Origin: AP-15 sp963750195
Lineage (GTDB): Bacteria; Pseudomonadota; Alphaproteobacteria; ATCC43930; CGMCC-115725
Direction: 5' to 3'
DNA length: 64,000 nucleotides
Assembly (NCBI GenBank): GCA_963750195.1
Contig: CAVVPS010000002.1
Span: forward strand, 186,001 to 250,000
This document shows positions 1-8,070 of the stretch, piece by piece. Under the pieces are notes generated by a model, which had not been told where the DNA came from, did no database searches, and saw nothing but the letters and a program-made list of their open reading frames with translations. A program made the position numbers and the translations under genes. How positions within the stretch are numbered: the stretch's first letter is position 1; the number at the start of each line of letters is the position of its first letter.

Positions 1-22
1 CGTCGACGATCAGGATTTTCAA
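1..22 (-). CDS. Response regulator, first codons only
   Basis: Only the first seven codons lie in the window. Read on the minus strand from a TTG codon at 22-20 they give L-K-I-L-I-V-D, the usual beta-1 strand of a receiver domain just before its acidic pocket. The TTG overlaps the TGA of the histidine kinase gene (TTGA), the normal translational coupling of a two-component pair. The partner kinase is NarL-type, so a LuxR/NarL-type regulator with a C-terminal HTH is expected off the left edge; that part is inference. Confidence 0.6.
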
Positions 23-1395
23 GTCTCGCCCCCCTGCGACAAGGTGGCGATCTCTTCGTGCTCGGCCGCAAATGGAAGCACCACGCTCAAGGCGAAGCCT
101 GCGGCAGACCGGTTCGAAAAGGTCAACTCGCCACCGATCGCCTTGACCCGCTCGCTGATGCCGAGCAGGCCATAACCCATTCTACTCGAGTCCCGCATCC
201 CGAGGCCGTCGTCGGCAACCTCCACCCTGATCTGATCGCCTCCATCGTGACCGTCGCGACCACGATAGACCGAGACCGTTATGATAGCGGGCCCGGCATG
301 GCGAACGGCGTTACTCAAGCATTCCTGAACGACGCGGCAAATCGTGGTGCTGACCGGCTCTCCGACGCCCTCGCATCCGGCCGAGACAGCCACCTGGTAG
401 CGAATCTCGGGACAGCGGCGACGCCAGAACGCGACAATGTTTTCGATCCGCTCTGTCAGGCCGAAATCTGTCAACCCGATCGGACGTAGGCGGCCAAGCA
501 TGATCCTGACCTGGCGTTGCATATGGTGGACGGCTTCGGATATCCCGCGAAGATGATCGCATGCTTCTGCCGAGCGCTCTTCCTGCAACAGACGGTAAGT
601 CGTTGCGGCATCGACGTTGATGGCGAATAGATAAGGGCTGACCTCGTCGTGGAGATCGCGGGCGAGGGCGTTGCGTTCCTGCTCCTGCAACGTCAGCAGT
701 TGCTCGTTCAACCGTCGATTTTCCGCGTCGCTGGAGTTTAGGCGGGCGGTCATCCGATTAAAGCTGTCGCGCAGCCGCGAAAGCTCCGGCGCCAGCTTGC
801 CGCTAATGCGAGTCCCGAAACGGCCACCCCCCACCTGCTCCAGCGCAGCAGCCAGATCACCCAAGGGCCGCAGGGCGTGCCCGACGAACACAAAGATCAG
901 CAGCAATGTTAGGCCATAGAATGCGGCCTGCGTTGCGACACTGTCGGCGAACTCTCTCCAGACTTCGATCAGCTCATTGTGAGGGTCGGTCTGAACCGCG
1001 ACGATCCCGTAGTTGCGGCCGCCCACGGCGACCGAAACCCGCTCGATCATCGGCAAGGGTGCTACGAGGTGGGTAAACCAGAACGGCACCCCGCCGAATG
1101 GCGACTTCTCGATGGAGGGCTTGGCGACGGCTGCTGCATCGCCGATGAGCCACACTCGAAGATGGCGGTTCCCCTTAAACGACGCGATTAGATCTCTCAG
1201 GTCGTTCGTCGGATCGACGGCGTTTTGGAGCCGTTCGACCGCATTCTCGATCGTCTGCCGGCCGACCAGCAAGGCCGCATGCATTTCGGTCTGCACCGAG
1301 CGCGAAGCATTGCGACAGGCGATCACGCCCCCAAAGGCGAGGCTGGCGACAAGGATCAGGCAAACCAGGCCAATCAGCCGAAATCGCAGCGACAT
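19..1395 (-). CDS. Membrane sensor histidine kinase, NarL/UhpB type (HisKA_3)
   Basis: Two-component sensor of about 458 residues. A membrane segment lies near residues 6-26, a periplasmic sensor region follows to about 155, a second membrane helix is at 157-173, and a HAMP linker spans about 172-225. The dimerisation/phosphoacceptor box has the HisKA_3 form ARDLHDE with the phosphorylated His at about 249. The C-terminal HATPase has an N box (ECLSNAVRHAG) and G boxes (DDGLGM, GYGLLGI). I chose ATG 1395 because GAGGG lies just upstream; a GTG five codons earlier has no such site. It is divergent from the TonB receptor gene and overlaps its response regulator. The signal sensed is unknown. Confidence 0.9.
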   Translation of the reverse strand: MSLRFRLIGLVCLILVASLAFGGVIACRNASRSVQTEMHAALLVGRQTIENAVERLQNAVDPTNDLRDLIASFKGNRHLRVWLIGDAAAVAKPSIEKSPFGGVPFWFTHLVAPLPMIERVSVAVGGRNYGIVAVQTDPHNELIEVWREFADSVATQAAFYGLTLLLIFVFVGHALRPLGDLAAALEQVGGGRFGTRISGKLAPELSRLRDSFNRMTARLNSSDAENRRLNEQLLTLQEQERNALARDLHDEVSPYLFAINVDAATTYRLLQEERSAEACDHLRGISEAVHHMQRQVRIMLGRLRPIGLTDFGLTERIENIVAFWRRRCPEIRYQVAVSAGCEGVGEPVSTTICRVVQECLSNAVRHAGPAIITVSVYRGRDGHDGGDQIRVEVADDGLGMRDSSRMGYGLLGISERVKAIGGELTFSNRSAAGFALSVVLPFAAEHEEIATLSQGGET

Positions 1396-1507
1396 CAGGC
1401 CCTCGCGCACTGCTCGGTTCTAATAGTTAGAGAATGCCATGGCAGGAAGCTCATTCCTACCGTCTACCCCGTCTTGTTCTGCCGCGGTGGGTCTGCCTTA
1501 GTGGGAA

Positions 1508-1554
1508 GCTTTCCCGAGCGTATCGGGAGAAATTCCCGAGTAAATCGGGAAAGC
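1508..1554. promoter_or_regulatory. Two tandem palindromes, putative operator
   Basis: Two near-identical 19-bp palindromes of the form TTCCCGA-N5-TCGGGAR lie at 1511-1529 and 1533-1551. Their centres are 22 bp apart, about two helical turns. The outer arms also form a perfect 10-bp inverted repeat (GCTTTCCCGA at 1508-1517, TCGGGAAAGC at 1545-1554). The site sits in the 231-bp gap between the divergent sensor kinase and TonB receptor genes. It looks like a cooperative binding site for a dimeric regulator, possibly the response regulator encoded next door. A transcribed hairpin is the alternative. Confidence 0.5.
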
Positions 1555-1626
1555 ACCGCGGCACGATCTGCGTCTTAATAGCCGTTGCGGAGAACGATCG
1601 CCGTAGAGCGGTAGTGCGAGGGAGGA

Positions 1627-3963
1627 ATGGCTGATCGTAGGTGGATTTTGGCGGCACCGGCGCTTTTGCCGGTTCTGCTATCCTCCGCCTTCGCTCAAGA
1701 CGCCTCGCCCGGTTCACCAGCGGCGGCGCTCGTGACCCTGCCGACGATCGACGTGGTCGCCGCCACCCCGTTGCTCGGATCAGGGGTCGATCGCAGCAAG
1801 GTGCCGGCGCAGACCCAGGTGCTGACCCAGCAGGACATCACCCGCGACGGCAACGCCGATGCGCTGCGCGCGCTGAACGAACAGGTTCCGGGCGTCACCC
1901 TCGACGCCGCCGCCGGAAATCCGTTTCAGCCCAGCCTGTTCTACCACGGCTTCCAGGCCTCGCCGCTGCAGGGCAACCCTCAGGGGCTCGCCGTGTACAT
2001 CAATGGTGCGCGCTTCAACCAGCCCTTTGGCGACACTGTCGACTGGGACCTGATCCCGGATCTCGCGATCGAGCGCATGAACCTGGTCGGTTCCAACCCG
2101 GTATTCGGCCTCAACGCGCTCGGCGGCGCGCTATCGGTGCAGATGAAGAACGGCTTTACCTATCACGGCACCGAGATCGATGCCCTCGGCGGCTCTTTCG
2201 CGAAATACCAAGGAGAGCTGCAATACGGCATCCAGGTCGGCGACACCGCCGCCTACTTGGCGGCCAGCGGAGTGAACGAGGGTGGCTGGCGCGATTTGCA
2301 ATCCTCCGATCTCGGAAATCTCTTCGGCGATATCGGCTGGCAAGGTAATCGCGGTCAAGTACACGTCAATGTGATCGCGGCCCAGACACGCCTCAACGGC
2401 CCCGGTACTTCGCCAGTTCAGCTGCTCGCGGTCGATCCCGCGGCACAATTCACTGCACCGAACCTGATCACGAATCAGTACACGCAGGTCAATCTGACCA
2501 GCAGCTACCAGATTTCGAATAATACGTCACTACAAGGGAATTTGTATTCCGAATACTTGCTGCAAAAAGTCGTCAACGGCAATGTCGCAGACGCGACGCC
2601 GTGCAGCGACGGCTCGGGCTTTTTATGCACTAGTCCCGGCTTTTACGCCACCGACCGCAACGGCAACCCGATCCCCGATTTCTTTAACGGCGGCCCCTAT
2701 TCGGATCTAGACCAACAGTCGACGAATACCTACGGCTATGGCGGAGCGCTGCAGGTGACCAACCGCACTCCGCTGTTCGCGCATCCGAACCAGTTCATCG
2801 CCGGCATCAGCTTTGACGGCGGGCAAACCTTGTTCGGGGCCAGCACCCAAATCGGCGGCCTGTCGCTCGAGGACCGGGTATTCTCCGGTCCTGGCGTCAC
2901 GCTCGATCAGGCGGACGGCTCTATCGCGCCGGTGCGAGTGGCCATTTCCAACGCTTATTACGGGGCGTTCTTTACCGACACTTACGACGTCACCCCGGTG
3001 CTGTCGGCCAATCTCGCGGGCCGGTACAATCTCGCACAGATTAATCTCAGCGACCAGCTCGGGACTGGGTTAAGCGGCGATCACACCTTTGGCCACTTCA
3101 ACCCGTCGGCCGGCCTGACCTGGAAGATGCTGCCCAATCTCAGCGCCTATGCGAGTTATGCCGAGGCCAACCGCGCGCCGACGCCGGCCGAGCTGACTTG
3201 CGCCAGCGCCGCCAGTCCATGCAGCCTCGGCAATTTCTTTGTCGGCGACCCGAATTTGCAGCAGGTGGTGGCGCACACGGTTGAAGCCGGATTGCGCAGC
3301 CGACTTCATCCTTTCCCGGACGCGACGTTATCGACCGACCTCGCATTTTTTCACACCACGCTCGGCAACGACATTCTGTTCGTCAACAGCCCGATCCAGG
3401 GCCGGGCGTTTTTCCAAAATGTCGGCTCGACCCTGAGGCAGGGCGTCGACCTCGATATCCAATTGAAGACCGACCGGCTGCTCGCCCGGCTCGCCTATTC
3501 CTACACCGACGCAACGTTTCAGACCGGGTTTACCGAATCGAGCGAGAACAATCCCGCCGCCGACGCCAACGGCAATATTCAGGTCCAGCCTGGAGATCGC
3601 CTGCCCGGAATCCCGGCCAACCAGCTCAAAGCGGGCGTCAACTACAAACTGACCGACACCTGGACCGTTGGCGGGAGTGCGATCTACGCTGCCGGCCAGT
3701 TCCTGTTCGGCGACGAAGCGAATTTGACACCGCAGACCCCGCCCTATTTAGTGCTGAACCTGCATTCGAGTTATCAGGTTACGAAGAATTTTCAGCTCTT
3801 CGCGCTGATCGAAAATGTTTCGAATGCAACGTATTATACCTTCGGGACGTTTTCGCCGACCTCCTCCGTGCCGATCGTTCAGGCGCCGGGCTCCAGCAAT
3901 CCCCGCAGCTACAGCCCAGCTGCCCCGATCGCCGCCACCGTTGGCATCCGCGCGACATTTTGA
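1627..3963 (+). CDS. TonB-dependent outer-membrane receptor
   Basis: Predicted outer-membrane receptor of 778 residues for active uptake, powered by TonB-ExbBD. It has a signal peptide (about residues 1-23, hydrophobic core then A-F-A|Q), an N-terminal plug (about 55-175, with ALRALNEQVPGV and NPVFGLNALGG) and a long beta-barrel ending in a terminal Phe (GIRATF), the usual beta-barrel assembly signal. AGGGAGGA precedes the ATG. No substrate can be read from the sequence. The adjacent xylanase relic suggests a plant oligosaccharide, but that is inference. It is divergent from a two-component sensor and downstream of a paired operator, so regulation by that pair is plausible. A fragment of a second receptor follows at 4160-4514. 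Confidence 0.9.
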   Translation: MADRRWILAAPALLPVLLSSAFAQDASPGSPAAALVTLPTIDVVAATPLLGSGVDRSKVPAQTQVLTQQDITRDGNADALRALNEQVPGVTLDAAAGNPFQPSLFYHGFQASPLQGNPQGLAVYINGARFNQPFGDTVDWDLIPDLAIERMNLVGSNPVFGLNALGGALSVQMKNGFTYHGTEIDALGGSFAKYQGELQYGIQVGDTAAYLAASGVNEGGWRDLQSSDLGNLFGDIGWQGNRGQVHVNVIAAQTRLNGPGTSPVQLLAVDPAAQFTAPNLITNQYTQVNLTSSYQISNNTSLQGNLYSEYLLQKVVNGNVADATPCSDGSGFLCTSPGFYATDRNGNPIPDFFNGGPYSDLDQQSTNTYGYGGALQVTNRTPLFAHPNQFIAGISFDGGQTLFGASTQIGGLSLEDRVFSGPGVTLDQADGSIAPVRVAISNAYYGAFFTDTYDVTPVLSANLAGRYNLAQINLSDQLGTGLSGDHTFGHFNPSAGLTWKMLPNLSAYASYAEANRAPTPAELTCASAASPCSLGNFFVGDPNLQQVVAHTVEAGLRSRLHPFPDATLSTDLAFFHTTLGNDILFVNSPIQGRAFFQNVGSTLRQGVDLDIQLKTDRLLARLAYSYTDATFQTGFTESSENNPAADANGNIQVQPGDRLPGIPANQLKAGVNYKLTDTWTVGGSAIYAAGQFLFGDEANLTPQTPPYLVLNLHSSYQVTKNFQLFALIENVSNATYYTFGTFSPTSSVPIVQAPGSSNPRSYSPAAPIAATVGIRATF

Positions 3964-3979
3964 AAGCGCCAGGGCGCCC

Positions 3980-4175
3980 CTAGCCGGGGGTGCGCGCGGG
4001 AGCGTTGGCGAAGGCATCGACCATGGCCGTGAAGGCCGGCGTGGGTTTGAGATCGGCGGCGAACGGCAGCGGGCGCGAAGGCAAGCCGTCCTTCCGCCAT
4101 TTTGCCTCGTTGGTCTCGTGGCGCACGATCCAGCTGTGCCGGTCGGACAAGCCCCAGGTGCCGCTGATGCCGCAG
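3980..4175 (-). pseudogene. C-terminal relic of a GH10 endo-xylanase
   Basis: An open minus-strand frame without a start codon ends at TAG 3982-3980. It encodes the characteristic GH10 C-terminus: a TWGLSDRHSW motif followed about 20 residues later by RPLPFAADLKPTPAF. In intact family members the first motif lies near the substrate cleft and the second closes the (beta/alpha)8 barrel. Only about 60 residues remain of an enzyme normally over 300. Homology stops near 4170, exactly where the plus-strand receptor relic begins, so a deletion fused the two. The gene converged with the intact TonB receptor upstream. Confidence 0.7.
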
Positions 4176-4514
4176 AATCGCGTGGTCCTCGACGTCGAAT
4201 ATCAGGCAACGCCGCAATGGAGCATCGGCGCCGACGCGAAATTCGTCAGCAGCCAGTTTCTGGTCGGTGACGAATCAAACCAGGAGCCAAAACTGCCGGC
4301 TTACGGTGTCGTCAACCTGCACACTTCCCTCAAGGTCAACAAATGGGCCACGTTTTTCTTCGATATTGACAATTTCTTCAATCGCACCTACCATACCTTT
4401 ATCGCTTTCACACAGCTCGACAATTTGCTGCCCGATCTCAATCTGACCGACCCCACGACGTTGAGCCCGTCGCCCGGCCGCTTGGTCTACGCTGGCCTGC
4501 GCGCCACCTTTTAG
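4160..4514 (+). pseudogene. C-terminal relic of a second TonB-dependent receptor
   Basis: About 115 residues align with the last strands of the intact receptor at 1627-3963: SQFLVGDESNQ matches GQFLFGDEANL, and the fragment also has VVNLHTSLKV, NRTYHTF and a terminal AGLRATF. No plug or signal peptide exists and the reading frame upstream is unrelated sequence, so the protein cannot be made as a receptor. The conservation pattern indicates an ancestral tandem receptor copy reduced by deletion. Its 5' edge coincides with the truncated xylanase fragment on the other strand. Confidence 0.75.
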
Positions 4515-4540
4515 AGCAAATCGCCTTAGAGCAAATCGCG
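4511..4540. repeat. Tandem 15-bp repeat
   Basis: Two adjacent copies of TTAGAGCAAATCGC plus one variable base lie at 4511-4525 and 4526-4540. The first overlaps the stop codon of the receptor relic. Its role is unknown; it may be the edge of a dispersed intergenic repeat. Confidence 0.6.
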
Positions 4541-4661
4541 CTCCCAGCGGATGATTGCGCGCGCCGTTGCTGGTCTGGCAGACCTGACCGCTCTATCGGC
4601 GCTCGCGCTGCTAGTGTCGTTGCTCACGCGTTAGAACTTAGCCTTTCAACGTCAGAGCCTG

Positions 4662-6077
4662 TCACGATGGGGAACGCACGGCCGAGGCGTAAAGGGCTTC
4701 GTTGAATTCGGGTGCGACGTCACCCGAGAGGCGTTGTTGGTGGGCGGGGAAATCGGCGAAAAACAGGTCGCGGCTGATGCGCGCGGCGACGGCGGGGAGA
4801 CCGCGTTTCATGCTCGGCACGTCGCCGACCGGCACGCCAAAGCTGACGAAACCGGCCGGGTTTTGGAGATGGATGTCCTTCAGGAAAGGAGCTTTGCCCG
4901 GAACCTTTTCGAGATATTCGTGACCGGCGCCGAGATAGGGGTGGGCGGCGAGGTATTCGTCTTCCTCGCCTGTCGGCGGCGAGTAGCGATCACGCCAAAG
5001 CAGAATGTGATGCGCGAAGTCGGCGAGTTCGGGCCGGACGCCGGGGTCGACAAAATAGCCGGTGCCGGCGATCGCGAAGTCGAAATCACACTCCCCATCG
5101 GCCGCCTGCGCCACGATCCGGCCCGCCGCTTCTCGCGCCGACAGCCAGGGCGCGGCGAGATGCAGACGGAAATTCCGGAACTTTAGGACCCGCTCGATCG
5201 CGTCGGCGGGCGGCGTCGATCCGGCGCGGCGGAAGCGGATCGCCTGATGCCAGCGCACCGCGTCCGGCAATTCGGGAAAATTGTCGTAGGCGCCGGGATA
5301 GCCGCGCACCCGGCCAACCGGCAGCGAGGCGAGCGCGGGACGGCGTGCGAACAGGTCGACCGACGCCGCACCGATCTCGAGCGCGGCGCCGGCCGCGTCG
5401 AAGGCCGAGGCGGCGCCGCCGACCACCGCGACCTTCTTGCCGCGCAATGCAGGAAAATCGATCGCATCGGCGGTATGCGCGTATAGATGCGCCGGAAGCC
5501 CGTCGGTCAGTGCCGGTGGGATATAGGCCCCGCCGTTGCCGGCGACGCCGTTGGCAAGGATGATTTTCCGCGCTGTCTCGAGTTTGGCCGCGCCGTCGAC
5601 CGAGAGATGCAGGCGGAAGTGCCCTTCCGCAGGCTCGATGCGCCGCAGCTGGGTGCGGTAGCGGACCGGTATGCCAAGGAACCGGCGATACCAGGCGAGA
5701 TACTCGGCCCAGTCTGCCCGCGGGATGCGTTCGATCGCGGCATAGGCGGCTTCGCCGTGCCGGGCCTCGTACCACGCCTGGAAGCTCAGCGCCGCGATGC
5801 CGTATTCGGGTCCCGGCAAGGTCTTTGGCGTGCGCAATACATTCATCCGCGCCGCATTGAGCCAGACGCCGGCCCGCGCCTCGTCCTCGGCCATGTCGAT
5901 CACCGAAACCTTGCCTATCCCGGCGCGGCGAAGAGCAAAGGCAAAGGCGCTGCCGCTCTGCCCGCCGCCGACGATCACGACGTTGTGGTCGATCCCGGGC
6001 CGGTCCGGGATCCAGTTCTGCGGGTCGGGTCCGATCAGTCTGAGCGCCTTGCGGGCATCGGCGTCCGGATCGTGCAT
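4662..6077 (-). CDS. FAD/NAD(P)-binding flavin monooxygenase-like protein
   Basis: Predicted two-dinucleotide-domain flavoprotein of about 471 residues. The FAD site is VIVGGGQSGSAFA (about residues 34-46) and the NAD(P) site is VAVVGGAASAFDAAG (about 212-226), with the ATG-like segment IAGTGYFVDP later. This arrangement fits flavin-containing or N-hydroxylating monooxygenases; the substrate is unknown. I prefer ATG 6077, with AAGAGG upstream, over a start 26 codons earlier that would lie only 26 bp from the divergent gene. It is divergent from the 6182-9210 operon and probably shares its promoter region. Confidence 0.8.
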   Translation of the reverse strand: MHDPDADARKALRLIGPDPQNWIPDRPGIDHNVVIVGGGQSGSAFAFALRRAGIGKVSVIDMAEDEARAGVWLNAARMNVLRTPKTLPGPEYGIAALSFQAWYEARHGEAAYAAIERIPRADWAEYLAWYRRFLGIPVRYRTQLRRIEPAEGHFRLHLSVDGAAKLETARKIILANGVAGNGGAYIPPALTDGLPAHLYAHTADAIDFPALRGKKVAVVGGAASAFDAAGAALEIGAASVDLFARRPALASLPVGRVRGYPGAYDNFPELPDAVRWHQAIRFRRAGSTPPADAIERVLKFRNFRLHLAAPWLSAREAAGRIVAQAADGECDFDFAIAGTGYFVDPGVRPELADFAHHILLWRDRYSPPTGEEDEYLAAHPYLGAGHEYLEKVPGKAPFLKDIHLQNPAGFVSFGVPVGDVPSMKRGLPAVAARISRDLFFADFPAHQQRLSGDVAPEFNEALYASAVRSPS

Positions 6078-6181
6078 CGGGGCTTGTATCCTCTTGTTCG
6101 GCCGATCGGAGTGGGCCTGGCGCTTGTTGTGTCGGCCGGCAGGCCAATCTATCATCGCGTCAAGCGTGTGGAGGAGCCCCG

Positions 6182-7018
6182 ATGGTGCAGCTCGCCGAAC
6201 TCGATACCGAGCACGAAACGCTCGAAGCGACGCTCAGTTATTTCGTCGACACCAAGGAAATGCCGGTGAGCCTGGTCGGCGCGCCTGGCGAATCCGACAA
6301 GCGCGTCGGCGGCGGCGATTCCGAGCCGCACCGTGTAACCTTGCTCAACGGCCGGCACCATGCCGACGAATTCGTGTTCGAAAAGAACGGCTTCCGCTTT
6401 GTCCGGCACAATACGCGGGTTGGCGATTTCTATGACGAGGACGAGATCCGCCGGGTCTACTACCCGGAGATGGAAGCGCTGATAAAGGCCGAGGCCGGCG
6501 CCAAGCGCGTCGTCGTCTTCGACCACACTTTGCGCACCGCAGACGATGATTTGCGCCAGGCGGCCAAGATCCGCGATGTCGTCCGCCGCGTTCACAACGA
6601 CTATACCGAATGGTCGGGACCGCAGCGGGTGCGCGACCTGATGGGCGACGAGGCCGAGGAGCTGCTCCGGCGCCGCTTTGCGATCATCCAGACGTGGCGG
6701 CCGATCCGCCATCCGGTCGAGAGCTGGCCGCTGGCGATCGCCGATTCACGTAGCCTGTCGCCCGACGACCTGGTAGTGACCGAGCGCCGCTATCCGGACC
6801 GCATCGGCCAGACGTCGGCGATCACTTGGAACCCCGAACACCGTTGGTATTGGTTCCCGCATATGCGTCCCGACGAGGCATTGGTGTTCAAAACCTTTGA
6901 GTTGATGAAGGACGGCCGCGCCCGGTTTACCGCGCACACCGCCTTCGAGGATCCGACGACGCCCCCGCATGCGCGGCCGCGCGAGAGCATCGAGATCCGC
7001 ACCCTGGCGTTTTTCTGA
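6182..7018 (+). CDS. CmcJ/NvfI-family oxidoreductase-like protein
   Basis: A 278-residue protein with the conserved layout of the CmcJ/NvfI/AsaB family: FDHTLR (about 113-118), VHNDYTEWSGPQRV (about 137-150), TWRPI (171-175), the RIGQT region (207-211) and EHRWYWFPHMRPDEALVFK (about 219-237). Family members act on small molecules in secondary metabolism, some as iron-dependent oxygenases. His138, Asp140 and His220 are plausible metal ligands, an inference from conservation. GGAGGAG lies 7 nt before the ATG. It is the first gene of a three-gene set with the diiron protein (46 nt away) and the amidohydrolase. Confidence 0.75.
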   Translation: MVQLAELDTEHETLEATLSYFVDTKEMPVSLVGAPGESDKRVGGGDSEPHRVTLLNGRHHADEFVFEKNGFRFVRHNTRVGDFYDEDEIRRVYYPEMEALIKAEAGAKRVVVFDHTLRTADDDLRQAAKIRDVVRRVHNDYTEWSGPQRVRDLMGDEAEELLRRRFAIIQTWRPIRHPVESWPLAIADSRSLSPDDLVVTERRYPDRIGQTSAITWNPEHRWYWFPHMRPDEALVFKTFELMKDGRARFTAHTAFEDPTTPPHARPRESIEIRTLAFF

Positions 7019-7063
7019 GTTTTTCTGGCTGGGAAAGCGGAGCGGGAGACGGGAGGCGATTTT

Positions 7064-8050
7064 ATGGAACGCGGGCACCAGGTCGACATTCGCAATGTCG
7101 CTTACTTCCGCCATGATTACGATGGCGAGCACGCGGATATGCGGCACCTCTACGAGCAGGCCAAGCTCGACCAGTGGAACGCCGCGACCGACATCGACTG
7201 GTCCCAGCCGCTCTACGGGGATGGTGGGGGCGAAGGCGGGTTGATCGCCGACGACCTTGTCGACATTCACGGCACTAAATTCTGGGACCGCCTGTCTGCC
7301 GCTGAGCGGGTTGAGGTTAATCGTGCGGTGGCCCGCTGGCGTCTGTCGACCCTGATGGCCGGCGAACACGGTGCCATGCTGGTGTGCAGCCAGCTGGTCG
7401 AGAACGTCCAGGGCCAAGACGCCAAGCTGTTCCAGGCGACCCAGGTCGTCGACGAAGGGCGTCACAACGAGGTGCTCCATCGCTACATGGCCCTGCGCCT
7501 CGAAGGGCGGAATTATCCGCTCGCCAACAATGTGAAGGAGATTTTCGACACGTTGCTGAGTACCGGGGCCTGGTATTTGAAGACGATCGGATTGCAGCTG
7601 GTCGCCGAGACCTTTGCCGTGTCGTTGTTTCGCATGCTGGCGGAATCGTCAAAGGACGCTGTCTTACGCCAGGTCTGTCGCCGCATCTTGCAGGACGAAG
7701 CGCGCCATATGGGGTTTGGCATGCTGTCGTTGCCGGCGGTCGTCGCCGAGGCCAGCGCCGCGGAGCGGCGCGAGATGGAGGATTTCGCGGTCTGGGCGTT
7801 GAACCGCACTCTGCGCGGCATCTTCCCGCTCGCGGCCTATCAGGAAACCGGGTTCAGCCAAGCCGAGATCGGAGAGATCCGGCAGTTGCGGCGCGAACGC
7901 GCGGCGGGCGGCGACGAGACCGCGTTCCGCAAATTTTTTCGCCGCGATCTGCATGCCGGACTCGTGCGCAATCTCCGCAAAGTCGGGGTGCTGAGCGATC
8001 GGGTGGCGCCCGATCTCCAAGCGTTAGGCATCTCTCTTGCCGCCGCGTGA
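7064..8050 (+). CDS. Ferritin-like diiron protein
   Basis: A 328-residue, mostly helical protein carrying the ligand set of R2-like or AurF-like diiron oxygenases: Glu101 (AGEHGA), a first ExxH at Glu131-His134 (DEGRH), Glu182 (AETFA) and a second ExxH at Glu212-His215 (DEARH). These spacings fit a four-helix bundle with a carboxylate-bridged di-iron centre. The likely role is oxidation or oxygenation of a small molecule, but the substrate is unknown. It sits between a CmcJ-like protein and an amidohydrolase on the same strand, so the three probably act in one pathway. Confidence 0.75.
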   Translation: MERGHQVDIRNVAYFRHDYDGEHADMRHLYEQAKLDQWNAATDIDWSQPLYGDGGGEGGLIADDLVDIHGTKFWDRLSAAERVEVNRAVARWRLSTLMAGEHGAMLVCSQLVENVQGQDAKLFQATQVVDEGRHNEVLHRYMALRLEGRNYPLANNVKEIFDTLLSTGAWYLKTIGLQLVAETFAVSLFRMLAESSKDAVLRQVCRRILQDEARHMGFGMLSLPAVVAEASAAERREMEDFAVWALNRTLRGIFPLAAYQETGFSQAEIGEIRQLRRERAAGGDETAFRKFFRRDLHAGLVRNLRKVGVLSDRVAPDLQALGISLAAA

Positions 8051-8070
8051 CCCATTAATAGGAGAAACCG

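Noticed and set aside
1411..1626. Cobalamin or other riboswitch before the TonB receptor
   Set aside because: The leader contains no B12-box or other conserved riboswitch core that I can recognise; only the paired palindromes stand out.
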